Shown: piece after piece, positions 50,083 to 59,659 of the stretch
Numbering within the stretch: position 1 is the stretch's first letter
How the letters are laid out: each line of letters starts with the position of its first letter
Assembly (NCBI RefSeq): GCF_900114265.1
Contig: NZ_FPKV01000001.1
Span: forward strand, 992,001-1,056,000
From: Flaviramulus basaltis
Lineage (GTDB): Bacteria > Bacteroidota > Bacteroidia > Flavobacteriales > Flavobacteriaceae
Direction: 5' to 3'
DNA length: 64,000 bases
The notes under the pieces: generated by a model
Database searches by the model: none
What the model saw: the letters and a program-made list of their open reading frames with translations, nothing else
What the model was told of the DNA's origin: nothing
Position numbers and translations under genes: made by a program

Positions 50083-52824
50083 TTATTCTACAATAATTTT
50101 TTTGCTAGATTTTCTTAAACCATCACTTACATTTAAAATATACATTCCAGATTGCACATTGCTTAGGTTTATCTTTTCATTAAAACTGCCAGTATTATCA
50201 TAGATGTATTTATAGATAATACGTCCTCTTAAATCATAAACTTTAACGCTAACGTCACTAGATAATGAGCTGCTTAATTTTATAGTAAATTCACCTTTAT
50301 TTGGGTTGGGGTAAACTTGGAAATCATTAAATTCATAAGTATTGATACTTAAAGGAGTAAGCACAACACCACAAATTGTAATAGACCAACTGTTTAGTGT
50401 GCCAGCATCTTCTTCTTCAAAATCCCCTACACCTAAAAGCCAATTTCCAGAAGCATTTTCGTCATTCCAACTACTAAGAAGGGATATAGGAGATTGCATT
50501 GTAAAGCCATTTCCAGTTAAATTACAATCAAAAGAACTACCATTATCATCAAAGGTGACTACAATATTAGCATCTTCATTTGTGCATATTGAAGGCTCTA
50601 ATATATTTACTAAAGTTCCAGTAGGACTTTGTAGGCCTAATAATATATCACCGGGGTAAGGATGGGTTATATCTACAGTTAATTTAACATCAGAAATAAT
50701 AACAGAAGCAGGAACATTAACTCCTGAAACCGTAGTAAAATCACTACCATTGTCTAGAATATCTAATGGTAAATTAGAGTCGGTAGATGTATATTCTGTA
50801 CAAGATTCTGTTACAGTGTATCCAATAGCAATATCTTCTGTATTTATTGCAAAGAAAATATTACCATCACCCTCAACCATAATTCTACAAAAACCAGCCA
50901 TTATATTTGGAACCGTTATGTCTTGAGACCCATCATTTGGAACACTACTTGCCAAAATCGTATCATAATTTAAGCCTCTATCTGTAGATAATAATATATT
51001 GACATTCGCTGTGTTTACGCCATTTCCAGTTGTTCCAGCAACATCCCAGGTTATAGTTTGAGATGAGCCTTGAGGCCAACTAATACCTGTTGTGCTTTGT
51101 GAAGTCACTAAAAATGGACCTGCAGCAGTTGTAGTGGTAGCTACCATGTTGTCTGTTGCTGTTTGACCGCCTCTGGAATCATTATCTCTAACGGTTAATT
51201 GAAAATTAATATTTCTACTAATTGAAGCTAATTTTTCCCAAGTTGTAGAGCCTCCGTTAATGGCAAGATCTTGTAATCGAGGAATGTAACGGGTTGCATT
51301 ATCTGTGCCTTCAAAAGACCTTACGAGAGGTCCCTCACTTATATCATCTTCTTTTGGTAATCCAGCATTACCAAGATTGTATTGTTCCCATGTATAAGTA
51401 TGCGTGCTAGTTCCATTTAAATCAGTTGAAGAGCCAGTTAATTTATAAGGCGTAGAAATTGGAATGGTATAGCTGGCTCCAGCTTCAGCTGTTGGAGCGC
51501 TGTTATTTGTAAAGCTTTGTGCACCACAAATACTAAATCCTGTAGTGATATTATCCCAAATCATTTGTAAACTTTTTTGATGAAAATAAGCATCACTTTG
51601 AGTTTGTACATTTTGCGGAGAGCAAATACCTGCATAAGCCATAATTGTTGTGCCACTTCCTGGTTCATAAGCAGAAGATGCATTTCTGTTTGTTCCAACA
51701 CAATTTCCTGTATTTCCATTAAAAGTATGAGGTGAGCCAAACTGATGTCCCATTTCATGTGCTACAAAATCAATATCATATGAATCTCCTACAGGAGAAG
51801 ATGAACCGGTTATACCCCTTGCTTTACTGCCACTGTTACAAGGTGAGTTAAGTTCTGCTACACCACCACCTCCAGTACTAAAAGTATGTCCAATATCATA
51901 ATTACTGTTACCAATTATGTTATCTATAACGGTTTGGCTTTCATCAATTAAAAAATCAGCATCATCATTTGTAAAACTATCAGAATCAATAAAAATAACA
52001 TCCTTATTATTAGCTACAAATTCCATGGAAATTGACAACTCATTTTCAAAAATACCATTTACTCTATTCATAGTAATAATCATAGCATCCATGACGGCAT
52101 TTTTTTTATCAGCTTCTGTATCAATTGCCGATAATCCTGCCGCCATCCAATGAAATTCAGAATACTCAATAGTAGATGCAATAGCTAATCTAAAAGTTCT
52201 TAAAATTCCATCATTAGCATTTTTTTGCATTTGAGTTTTAAAATTGGATGTTTTTTTTAACGGTATTTCATCGATAACATTACAAATAAAACCTTCTTTT
52301 AAAGCGGGCAAATCTTTTTTCTTATATACCATGTAATTATTACCGCCAAAGGATGTTGGATCAATAAATTGCATGCCTCCTTCAGAAGATTGTAGCATTG
52401 TATTTAATCCTCGAGAGGTGATACTAAATCTAATTCGGTTGACAGGGTTTGTTGTGCTTTGCCCAACATATGTTCTAGAATTAGGCATTGAGGCTTGAAG
52501 ATCTGGATGTAAAATAGGAGCTTCTATAATTCTAAAAGTTTCAAAAGAACCATTTGCTAAAGGGAAATCAATTAAAATATTGGATAATTGTGATGTTTTA
52601 CCTCTCACAGGAGCATTTCTTAAACTAACTTTTAAAGCTTCTAAGTCTAACTGATAAAAATCTTTTTTATATGGTTGAGACTTTCTTTGAAGTTGTTTGC
52701 TTTTTGTTGCTTTTTGTTGTGTGGTTTTAGTCCACAACAGTTTTTGATTTTGCGCAGATAACCCTAAACTAAATAGAAGTAGAGTTAAAAATAAAATTAT
52801 ATATTTCAAGTAAGTCTGTTTCAT
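50083..52824 (-). CDS. Secreted reprolysin-like zinc metalloprotease (T9SS cargo)
   Basis: 913 residues from ATG 52824, where a signal peptide (ending FSLGLSAQ) begins; the open frame extends upstream but would run into the next gene's promoter. The propeptide region is followed by the zinc site HEMGHQFGSPH at about 353-363 (HExxHxxGxxH, reprolysin/metzincin). A Fn3/PKD-like region comes next, then a P-domain (~670-825), and finally a type IX secretion C-terminal domain (~835-913) with FQVYPNPNKGEFTIKL and VYDLRGRIIYKY, ending ...SSKKIIVE. It should be secreted and surface-attached or released. Monocistronic. Confidence 0.93.
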   Translation of the reverse strand: MKQTYLKYIILFLTLLLFSLGLSAQNQKLLWTKTTQQKATKSKQLQRKSQPYKKDFYQLDLEALKVSLRNAPVRGKTSQLSNILIDFPLANGSFETFRIIEAPILHPDLQASMPNSRTYVGQSTTNPVNRIRFSITSRGLNTMLQSSEGGMQFIDPTSFGGNNYMVYKKKDLPALKEGFICNVIDEIPLKKTSNFKTQMQKNANDGILRTFRLAIASTIEYSEFHWMAAGLSAIDTEADKKNAVMDAMIITMNRVNGIFENELSISMEFVANNKDVIFIDSDSFTNDDADFLIDESQTVIDNIIGNSNYDIGHTFSTGGGGVAELNSPCNSGSKARGITGSSSPVGDSYDIDFVAHEMGHQFGSPHTFNGNTGNCVGTNRNASSAYEPGSGTTIMAYAGICSPQNVQTQSDAYFHQKSLQMIWDNITTGFSICGAQSFTNNSAPTAEAGASYTIPISTPYKLTGSSTDLNGTSTHTYTWEQYNLGNAGLPKEDDISEGPLVRSFEGTDNATRYIPRLQDLAINGGSTTWEKLASISRNINFQLTVRDNDSRGGQTATDNMVATTTTAAGPFLVTSQSTTGISWPQGSSQTITWDVAGTTGNGVNTANVNILLSTDRGLNYDTILASSVPNDGSQDITVPNIMAGFCRIMVEGDGNIFFAINTEDIAIGYTVTESCTEYTSTDSNLPLDILDNGSDFTTVSGVNVPASVIISDVKLTVDITHPYPGDILLGLQSPTGTLVNILEPSICTNEDANIVVTFDDNGSSFDCNLTGNGFTMQSPISLLSSWNDENASGNWLLGVGDFEEEDAGTLNSWSITICGVVLTPLSINTYEFNDFQVYPNPNKGEFTIKLSSSLSSDVSVKVYDLRGRIIYKYIYDNTGSFNEKINLSNVQSGMYILNVSDGLRKSSKKIIVE

Positions 52825-52911
52825 ATAAAAGACATTTAAATTATGGGGTTGATAAAAATACTTTGTAAAATCATCAATTGCAAAAAAATATGTACTCCTT
52901 TTAAAATAATA

Positions 52912-52919
52912 TATATTTG
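52912..52919 (+). promoter_or_regulatory. Candidate -7 box three bases before the lipoprotein start
   Basis: TATATTTG is an exact TAnnTTTG match and ends three bases before ATG 52923. Transcription would start about at the start codon. Confidence 0.55.
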
Positions 52920-52922
52920 TGT

Positions 52923-53432
52923 ATGAGATATTTATTATTGTTAATAGTTGTTTTTGGAGGCTGTAAGTCAAACAAAGCAGTAAGTTTTGTTGAAGAAGTT
53001 ACCGCTAATGAGTTATGTCCAGAAGAAGGGAATTGTTCATATGAAATTTTAAAAAACAAAAAAATTAATTATAATTATAATAACCTGAGTGATTTTTACC
53101 CAACATTTTCTGAAGGAGATAAACTTGTTTTTAAGTTTGAATATAAGCAAAATGAAATTCCAAATACACAAGATAGCAGTTATAGAGAAGAAGTTATAAT
53201 TGAGTTAGATTCAACTGATTTAGAATTTGAAACAACAACCTTTAAAGGTGAAAAAATATTGTTTGCAAGGTGGTGTTATTGTAAAGGGCAAACGGGTTAT
53301 TACAAAATACAGCAAGGAAAATTATCAGTTAAAAAAATTGAAAATAACACCTATCAATTAAACCTAAATTTTAAGATGGAACAAGTGCCTCAAGTTATCA
53401 TTGAAATTAAACATGTTTTTAGTTTGGAATAG
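52923..53432 (+). CDS. Lipoprotein of unknown function (169 aa)
   Basis: 169 residues from ATG 52923; the TTG at 52917 overlaps the promoter box and is rejected. The lipoprotein signal ends at Cys14 (VFGGC). The mature part is beta-rich, with ELCPEEGNCSYEIL near the start and FARWCYCKGQTGYYKI in the second half, giving several cysteines that could form disulfides, and it ends VIIEIKHVFSLE. I do not recognise a family. Divergent from the protease and followed 24 bases later by ribF, whose own -7 box begins just after this gene's stop. Confidence 0.75.
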   Translation: MRYLLLLIVVFGGCKSNKAVSFVEEVTANELCPEEGNCSYEILKNKKINYNYNNLSDFYPTFSEGDKLVFKFEYKQNEIPNTQDSSYREEVIIELDSTDLEFETTTFKGEKILFARWCYCKGQTGYYKIQQGKLSVKKIENNTYQLNLNFKMEQVPQVIIEIKHVFSLE

Positions 53433-53433
53433 T

Positions 53434-53441
53434 TAATTTTG
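53434..53441 (+). promoter_or_regulatory. Candidate -7 box for ribF
   Basis: TAATTTTG fits TAnnTTTG and lies immediately after the lipoprotein stop. It includes the TTG at 53439, which therefore cannot be the ribF start if this box is used. Confidence 0.5.
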
Positions 53442-53456
53442 CACAAATTCTTAACC

Positions 53457-54395
53457 TTGAACATTAGTACTAATATTGAAACTTATAAATCTACCGAACC
53501 AACAGTTGTTACCATTGGTACTTTTGATGGCGTACATATTGGGCATCAAAAAATAATTAAACGCTTAATTAATACTGGAAAATTAGAAGGCTTAAAATCT
53601 ATAATACTTACTTTTTTCCCACATCCTCGTATGGTGTTGCAAAAAGATTCCAATATTAAATTAATTAATACTATTGATGAGCGACATGCTATTTTAGACG
53701 CTTTAGGATTAGATTATTTACTTATTAAAAAATTCACAAAAGAATTTTCAAGACTTTCGGCAGAAGATTTTGTAAAACAAATTTTAGTTGAAAAATTAAA
53801 TGCCAAAAAAGTAATTATTGGTTACGATCATCGATTTGGTAGAAATAGAAAAGCAGATATTAATGATTTAAAAATTTTTGGAGAAACCTATGGTTTTGAT
53901 GTTGAGGAGATTTCAGTACAGGATATTGATGATGTTTCGGTAAGTTCTACAAAAATTAGAAAAGCATTAAATGAAGGGGATATTGCCAAAGCAAATAGCT
54001 TTTTAGGCTATAATTTCATGCTTAATGGAACTGTTGAAAAAGGTAAAGGTTTAGGTCGAAAAATACAATACCCGACAGCAAATATTTATATAGAAGAAGA
54101 TTATAAAATAATTCCTAAGCAAGGCGTTTATATAGTAAAGTCTGTAATAGATGGAGATGTTTTATATGGTATGATGAATATTGGAATGAATCCCACAGTT
54201 AATGGAAGCACTCAAACTATCGAGGTTCATTTTTTTAATTTTAATAAAGATATTTACAATAAAAAAATACAAATAGATTTATTACATCGTATTCGTGATG
54301 AGGAAAAATTTGAATCTGTTGAGGTTTTAAAAACCCAACTTTCAAAAGATAAAGGAACAGCATTAGACTATATTGCTAAACATCATGGTTTATAA
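53457..54395 (+). CDS. ribF: Bifunctional riboflavin kinase / FAD synthetase
   Basis: 312 residues from TTG 53457. No ATG precedes the conserved region, and the other TTG (53439) lies in the promoter box, so 53457 is the best start. The FAD synthetase half has TIGTFDGVHIGHQKI (nucleotidyltransferase HxGH) and IGYDHRFGRNRKAD, with SSTKIRKAL as the second signature. The riboflavin kinase half has GKGLGRKIQYPTANIYIEEDYKIIPKQGVY. It makes FMN and FAD in the cytosol. Its 3' end overlaps the HTTM gene by 11 bases. Confidence 0.95.
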   Translation: MNISTNIETYKSTEPTVVTIGTFDGVHIGHQKIIKRLINTGKLEGLKSIILTFFPHPRMVLQKDSNIKLINTIDERHAILDALGLDYLLIKKFTKEFSRLSAEDFVKQILVEKLNAKKVIIGYDHRFGRNRKADINDLKIFGETYGFDVEEISVQDIDDVSVSSTKIRKALNEGDIAKANSFLGYNFMLNGTVEKGKGLGRKIQYPTANIYIEEDYKIIPKQGVYIVKSVIDGDVLYGMMNIGMNPTVNGSTQTIEVHFFNFNKDIYNKKIQIDLLHRIRDEEKFESVEVLKTQLSKDKGTALDYIAKHHGL

Positions 54396-55695
54396 ATATT
54401 TGTTTAAACATATTGATAACTCAGGGTTAATAGTTTTTAGAATTATTTTTGGATTACTTTGTTTTTTAGAATCTGTTGGAGCAATTTTCACAGGTTGGTT
54501 AAGGAGAACATTAATAGATCCTAATTTCACATTTACTTTTATTGGTTTTGAATGGTTACAACCACTTCCAGGTAATGATATGTATTATTATTACATTATT
54601 ATGAGTGTTTTTGCATTATTTGTAATGGTTGGATTTAAATACAGGTTAAGTATAATCAGTTTTACATTAATGTGGACTGCAACTTACTTAATGCAAAAAT
54701 CATCCTATAACAATCATTACTATTTATTAATGCTAATAAGTAGCTTTATGGTGTTTCTGCCAGCTCATAAATTTGCTTCTATAGATGTAAAAATAAACCC
54801 CAAATTAAAAAGTATTTCTATGCCTCAATGGTGTAGTTGGGTTGTTATATTACAGCTTTTTATTGTTTATACTTATGCATCATTAGCTAAGTTTTATCCA
54901 GATTGGTTAGATACTACTTTTATAGAACTATTAATGAAAAGCAAAAAGGACTATTTTGTTGTTGGTAATTTGCTTCAACAAAAATGGATGCATTACATCC
55001 TAGCTTATGGTGGTATTTTATTTGATGGTTTAATAGTGCCCTTATTATTGTATAAACCAACTCGTAAATATGCTTTTATGGTATCAATTGTGTTTCATTT
55101 ATTTAACTCTTTTGTTTTACAGATAGGCATTTTCCCATATTTATCATTAGCATTTGCTCTATTCTTTTTTGAACCTAAAACAATTCAAAAAATATTCTTA
55201 AAAAAGAAACCACTTTACAATTCAGAAGAGGTTATTATTCCAAATTTTAAAACACCTTTAATTGCTTTATTTTCAGTCTATTTTTTAATCCAAATTGGAT
55301 TACCGTTACGGCATTATTTTTTTAAAGACGATGTACTGTGGACGGAAGAAGGTCACAGACTCTCATGGCGTATGATGCTTAGAGCTAAAAGTAGCCAAAC
55401 CACTTATAGAGTTGAAAATAAAGAGACAGGCAAAATTATTCATATCAATTTAAAAGATTATTTAACACCAAAACAAATACGGTCTGCAAGTGCAAAACCA
55501 GACGTAATATGGCAATTTTCGCAACGTTTAAAAAAACAGTTTAAGGCTAATGGACAAGATGTAGCAGTTTATGTAAATTGTAAAGTAAGTATAAATGGAA
55601 TGCCATTTAAAACGTTTATAAATCCGGAGACAGATATGGCAAATGTGGAATGGAATGCTTTTAAACATAGCAACTGGATTTTACCTTCAAAATAA
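54385..55695 (+). CDS. HTTM domain-containing membrane protein (gamma-carboxylase-like)
   Basis: 436 residues from ATG 54385, inside the end of ribF (11-base overlap). Multiple membrane helices and the horizontally transferred transmembrane (HTTM) pattern: SGLIVFRIIFGLLCFLESVGAIF at the start, NHYYLLMLISSFMVFLPAHKFASID, then QLFIVYTYASLAKFYPDWL and FHLFNSFVLQIGIFPYLSLAFALFFF. The family is related to vitamin-K-dependent gamma-glutamyl carboxylase; bacterial members are mostly uncharacterised. A soluble C-terminal domain follows (~310-436). The overlap with ribF suggests coupled translation, but no functional link is proven. Confidence 0.85.
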   Translation: MVYKYLFKHIDNSGLIVFRIIFGLLCFLESVGAIFTGWLRRTLIDPNFTFTFIGFEWLQPLPGNDMYYYYIIMSVFALFVMVGFKYRLSIISFTLMWTATYLMQKSSYNNHYYLLMLISSFMVFLPAHKFASIDVKINPKLKSISMPQWCSWVVILQLFIVYTYASLAKFYPDWLDTTFIELLMKSKKDYFVVGNLLQQKWMHYILAYGGILFDGLIVPLLLYKPTRKYAFMVSIVFHLFNSFVLQIGIFPYLSLAFALFFFEPKTIQKIFLKKKPLYNSEEVIIPNFKTPLIALFSVYFLIQIGLPLRHYFFKDDVLWTEEGHRLSWRMMLRAKSSQTTYRVENKETGKIIHINLKDYLTPKQIRSASAKPDVIWQFSQRLKKQFKANGQDVAVYVNCKVSINGMPFKTFINPETDMANVEWNAFKHSNWILPSK

Positions 55696-55718
55696 GAGTG
55701 ATTATCTAGGTATTTCAT

Positions 55719-55726
55719 TAAATTTG
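55719..55726 (+). promoter_or_regulatory. Candidate -7 box for serS
   Basis: TAAATTTG is an exact TAnnTTTG match, 19 bases before the serS ATG. Confidence 0.55.
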
Positions 55727-55745
55727 TCGCTTAAATTTTCAATAC

Positions 55746-57017
55746 ATGTTACAGGTTACTTTTATTAGAGAAAACAAAGAATTAGTAATTGAACGCTTAG
55801 AGAAACGAAGTATCGATGCGACAAAAATGATTAATGATGTTATCGATTTTGATGAAGATAGAAGACGTATTCAAGCAGAATTAGATAATACTTTAGCTGA
55901 ATCTAATACGCTATCTAAAGAAATTGGAGATTTATATAAATCTGGACAAGCCCAAAAAGCAAATTTATTAAAAGAAAAATCGGGTAAGTTAAAGGAAGCT
56001 TCAAAAGAGCTTTCTGAATCACTTAATGCTAAAACAGAAGCCTTAAACCAATTGCTTTATAAAATTCCTAACATTCCTAATGAATTAGTTCCTAGTGGTA
56101 ATTCTGAGTTAGATAATGAAGAGATTTTTAAAGCTGGCGATATACCAGTGTTACACGAAAATGCCCAACCACATTGGGAGTTAGCAAAAAAGTACGACAT
56201 TATAGATTTTGAGCTTGGTAATAAAATTACAGGCGCAGGATTTCCTGTTTATAAAGGTAAAGGCGCAAGATTACAGCGTGCTTTAATTGCTTATTTTTTA
56301 GATAAAAATACTGCAGCTGGATATACAGAATATCAATTACCACATTTGGTAAACGAAGCCTCGGGTTTTGGTACTGGACAATTACCAGATAAAGAAGGAC
56401 AAATGTATCATGTTACAGAAGATAATTTATACCTCATACCAACAGCCGAAGTGCCAGGAACTAACATTTTTAGAGATGTGGTTTTAAGTGAAAGCGAATT
56501 ACCAATTGGTATTACAGGTTATACACCTTGTTTTCGACGTGAAGCAGGAAGTTATGGTGCTCATGTTCGTGGTTTAAACAGATTACATCAATTTGATAAA
56601 GTTGAAATTTTAAGAGTTGAACATCCAAAACGTTCACATGAAGCTTTAGATGAAATGGTTAATCATGTAAAAAGCATTTTAGATGAATTAAAATTACCAT
56701 ATAGAATATTACGTTTATGTGCTGGTGATTTAGGATTTACATCTACGTTAACTTACGATTTTGAAGTGTTTTCAACAGCACAAGATAGATGGTTAGAAAT
56801 ATCATCAGTTTCTAATTTTGAAACTTTTCAAGCAAATCGTTTAAAACTTCGATTTAAAAATAGTGAAGGTAAAAACGAATTAGCACATACTTTAAATGGG
56901 AGTTCTTTAGCGCTACCTAGAGTACTTGCAGGTATTTTAGAAAATTATCAAACAAAAGAGGGTATAGTTATACCAGAAGCGCTTCAACCTTATACAGGTT
57001 TTAATATTATTGATTAG
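55746..57017 (+). CDS. serS: Serine--tRNA ligase
   Basis: 423 residues, typical. An N-terminal antiparallel coiled coil (about 25-105) that holds the tRNA is followed by the class II core: the TAEVPGTNIFRD segment (motif 1/TXE), motif 2 PCFRREAGSYGAHVRGLNRLHQFDKVE, and motif 3 LNGSSLALPRVLAGILENYQ. It charges tRNA-Ser in the cytosol. It has its own promoter box, and no terminator is evident right after the stop. Confidence 0.98.
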   Translation: MLQVTFIRENKELVIERLEKRSIDATKMINDVIDFDEDRRRIQAELDNTLAESNTLSKEIGDLYKSGQAQKANLLKEKSGKLKEASKELSESLNAKTEALNQLLYKIPNIPNELVPSGNSELDNEEIFKAGDIPVLHENAQPHWELAKKYDIIDFELGNKITGAGFPVYKGKGARLQRALIAYFLDKNTAAGYTEYQLPHLVNEASGFGTGQLPDKEGQMYHVTEDNLYLIPTAEVPGTNIFRDVVLSESELPIGITGYTPCFRREAGSYGAHVRGLNRLHQFDKVEILRVEHPKRSHEALDEMVNHVKSILDELKLPYRILRLCAGDLGFTSTLTYDFEVFSTAQDRWLEISSVSNFETFQANRLKLRFKNSEGKNELAHTLNGSSLALPRVLAGILENYQTKEGIVIPEALQPYTGFNIID

Positions 57018-57145
57018 GGACAATAAGAAAGTAAAATCTTACCAAAAGATATGATTTAGAATATATTATCGACAAAGTGTTAAATAAAACCGTTGTTAAA
57101 CGAGTTTTTCTTCATTTTCTTTGTGTTTTGAAATTTATTTATCAA

Positions 57146-57178
57146 GTTAGCAACACCAAAAATATTTAACCTGCTAAC
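57146..57178. promoter_or_regulatory. GTTAGCA/TGCTAAC inverted repeat ahead of a small ORF
   Basis: GTTAGCA (57146-57152) and TGCTAAC (57172-57178) pair across 19 bases and end two bases before the small ORF's ATG. It could be an operator or a hairpin in the leader. Seen directly; function unknown. Confidence 0.4.
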
Positions 57179-57180
57179 CC

Positions 57181-57303
57181 ATGAAAAATTTTAAACGCAT
57201 TGTGATTTTAATCGCTCTTATTTTTTTCGCAAGTAAAGTGTTATTTTCAGATTTTGAAATTGTCAAATCTGAAAATAATAAAACTGCTATTGTGAGTAAA
57301 TAA
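57181..57303 (+). CDS. Small exported peptide (40 aa), possibly interrupted
   Basis: 40 residues: a basic start (MKNFKRIV), a hydrophobic stretch (ILIALIFFASKVLF) and a short polar end (SDFEIVKSENNKTAIVSK). The reading frame remains coding-like after the TAA at 57301, giving EFVENNLQEAITKGFLK to a TAG at 57355-57357. The gene may therefore be broken, or the TAA may be a real early stop. It is bracketed by an upstream inverted repeat and a strong downstream terminator, which favours a genuine transcript. The 57018-57522 interval otherwise holds no supported gene. Confidence 0.4.
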   Translation: MKNFKRIVILIALIFFASKVLFSDFEIVKSENNKTAIVSK

Positions 57304-57446
57304 GAATTTGTTGAAAACAATCTTCAAGAAGCAATTACTAAAGGTTTTTTAAAATAGTCATTTCTGTTTATACAGAAATTTAAGGCTGTCCCCAATCGAG
57401 TATTTAATTAACAATAGTTAATAGAACATTATTTTTGGTTGGTTAG

Positions 57447-57474
57447 TGCCCGAATTTTATTCGGGCATTTTTTT
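57447..57474 (+). terminator. Terminator ahead of the TPR gene
   Basis: TGCCCGAAT pairs perfectly with ATTCGGGCA around a three-base loop and leads into seven T. It rules out a gene start upstream of it and ends the small-ORF transcript. Confidence 0.9.
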
Positions 57475-57522
57475 ATAAAAATATTTACAATAACTAAAAA
57501 ACACAATGGTTATATTTACAAC

Positions 57523-59298
57523 ATGAGACTTCTTTTAATAATATTCTTTTTTATAACAACTTCTGCAATATCTCAAAGCGATCTTATTGCCAAAGAATAT
57601 TTTAAAAATGGTGAATACGAAAAAGCTTTAATAGAGTATAATAAACTTTACCAAGAATCGACTTCAAATATTAATTATATCAATCAAATAATAAGTACAC
57701 ATCAACAGTTAGAACAATATAATGAAGCAGAGGCTTTTATAATAAAACTAATAGAACGCATTAATTATCCTGCTTTTATGGTTGAATTAGGGTATAATTA
57801 TCAGCTAAAAAACGATCTAGTAAACGCAAATATTAATTACCAAAAAGCTATAGAGAGTATAGATTTAAGAGCAAGTAATGTATTTTCTGTTGCAAGAAAT
57901 TTTCAAGACCATTCACTTTTAAATGAAGCCATAATAGTTTACGAAAAAGCCATGGTAATAAATCCTGACTATAATTTTAACGTGCAATTGGCACAAATTT
58001 ATGGAGAGCAAGGGAATATTGAAAAGATGTTTAACAGTTACGTTAATTTTGCCGAAACTAACTCTGTTGCTGTTAGAGACGTAAAGAGAGCATTAAACGA
58101 TTTTATAACAGAAGACAGTAATAATGAAAACAACATTTTATTCAGGAAAATTCTGCTTAAAAAAATACAACAACAGCCCAATTTACTATGGAATGAGTTG
58201 TTAAGTTGGTTATTTATTCAACAAAAAGATTTTAAAAAAGCATTTATTCAAGAAAAGGCAATTTTTAATAGAAATCCAGAAACATTAAGTCGAATTGAAG
58301 AGTTGGCATTAATATCGTTAAATGAAAATGAGAATGAAACAGCTAAAGAAATCTTCACTTATATTACAGAAACTGCTCAAGATGCAGATACTAAACTTGA
58401 TGCTTACAATAATTTGCTTCAATTAGAAATTAAAGAATCCTCAAAAGACAATTACACTTTAATTAAAAACAAATATTTAGAGCTTATAAATACATTTGGT
58501 AAACAATCTCAAACATTAAATTTGCAAATTGCGTATGCCCATTTTTTGGCTTTCTATATGAATGAAACCAATGAAGCAACTTCATTTTTAGAAGAGACTT
58601 TAAAATTACCAATCACAGAATTGCAAAAAGCTGAAGTAAAATTAGAACTTGGAGATGTTTTAGTTTTGGAAGAAAAATTTAATCAAGCTTTAATTTATTA
58701 CACACAAATTCAGCGTAATTTAAAAAATAGCACTGTTTCACAGGAAGCAAGATTTAAGGTTGCAAAAACAAGTTATTATAAAGGTGATTTTAAATGGGCA
58801 GAATCTCAGCTTAAAATTTTAAAGTCATCAACATCTCAGTTAATAGCTAATGATGCCTTAGATTTAAAACTTCTTATTTCTGATAATAAATATGAAGATT
58901 CCCTTCAAACGGCACTAAAAATGTATGCAAAAGCCGATTTATTAGCCTTTCAAAACAAGAATGATGACGCTATTAATTTGCTAGATAGAATCTTAAACGA
59001 GCATAAAACAGAACCTATAATTGCTCAAACCTTATTCAAACAAGCCCAATTATTTCAGTTAAAATCACAATTTGAAAAAGCTCAAGCAAATTATGAGAAT
59101 ATAATTGCGAATTATAGAGAAGGGATTTTAATAGACGATGCTTATTTTAATTTAGCCGAAATTTATGAAAAGCATTTAAATATGCCAGAAAAAGCAAAAG
59201 CCTTATACGAGCAAATTATTTTTAATCATTCAGATAGTATTTATTTTGTAGATGCTAGAAAACGATTTAGAGCTTTGCGAGGTGATGCTATAAATTAG
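57523..59298 (+). CDS. Exported tetratricopeptide-repeat protein
   Basis: 591 residues from ATG 57523, where a signal peptide (MRLLLIIFFFITTSAISQ) begins; upstream codons back to 57439 fall in a terminator and are rejected. The mature protein is a long TPR solenoid (KEYFKNGEYEKALIEYNKLYQ, LNEAIIVYEKAMVINPDY, KAQANYENIIANYREGILIDDAYFNLAEIYEKHL, etc.). It is probably periplasmic and scaffolding. A TATATTTA at 57511 may be a weak -7 box. It is followed by a DUF4286 gene 34 bases on. Function unknown. Confidence 0.88.
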   Translation: MRLLLIIFFFITTSAISQSDLIAKEYFKNGEYEKALIEYNKLYQESTSNINYINQIISTHQQLEQYNEAEAFIIKLIERINYPAFMVELGYNYQLKNDLVNANINYQKAIESIDLRASNVFSVARNFQDHSLLNEAIIVYEKAMVINPDYNFNVQLAQIYGEQGNIEKMFNSYVNFAETNSVAVRDVKRALNDFITEDSNNENNILFRKILLKKIQQQPNLLWNELLSWLFIQQKDFKKAFIQEKAIFNRNPETLSRIEELALISLNENENETAKEIFTYITETAQDADTKLDAYNNLLQLEIKESSKDNYTLIKNKYLELINTFGKQSQTLNLQIAYAHFLAFYMNETNEATSFLEETLKLPITELQKAEVKLELGDVLVLEEKFNQALIYYTQIQRNLKNSTVSQEARFKVAKTSYYKGDFKWAESQLKILKSSTSQLIANDALDLKLLISDNKYEDSLQTALKMYAKADLLAFQNKNDDAINLLDRILNEHKTEPIIAQTLFKQAQLFQLKSQFEKAQANYENIIANYREGILIDDAYFNLAEIYEKHLNMPEKAKALYEQIIFNHSDSIYFVDARKRFRALRGDAIN

Positions 59299-59332
59299 AT
59301 AATTACAGGATTTAAAAAATGAAAAATTCTTT

Positions 59333-59656
59333 ATGTACATATATAACGTAACAACAAATATTGATGAAAGCATTCATGATGAATGGCTTATGTGGATAAA
59401 AGAACACATACCGCAAGTTTTAGCAACAGGTAAATTTGATAAAGCAACGCTTACCAAAGTTTTGGTTGAAGAAGATATGGGAGGTGTTACATATTCAGTT
59501 CAATACAGAGCATATTCACGTGAAGCCTTAGATGCATATTATAAAGAAGATGCAGAAAAACTGAGAAATGAAGGCATGAAAAAGTTTGCAGATAAAATGT
59601 TGTCTTTTAGAACCGAACTTGAAATAATTGATGAGTATACTGTAAACTTTAAGTAA
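59333..59656 (+). CDS. DUF4286 family protein
   Basis: 107 residues, no signal peptide. Pattern MYIYNVTTNIDESIHDEWLMWIKEHIPQVLATGKFDKATLTKVL, then GGVTYSVQYRAYSREALDAYYKEDAEKLRNEG, fits DUF4286, a small alpha/beta family common in Bacteroidota and often near rsmA. Role unknown. It lies between the TPR gene and rsmA; a small REP-like repeat follows its stop. Confidence 0.85.
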   Translation: MYIYNVTTNIDESIHDEWLMWIKEHIPQVLATGKFDKATLTKVLVEEDMGGVTYSVQYRAYSREALDAYYKEDAEKLRNEGMKKFADKMLSFRTELEIIDEYTVNFK

Positions 59657-59659
59657 CTT

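Noticed and set aside
52825-52971. Upstream extension of the metalloprotease
   Set aside because: It would overlap the divergent lipoprotein gene and its promoter, and a signal peptide starts exactly at 52824.
57439-57522. Extended N-terminus of the TPR gene
   Set aside because: The extension runs through a strong terminator hairpin and precedes a clean signal peptide start at 57523.
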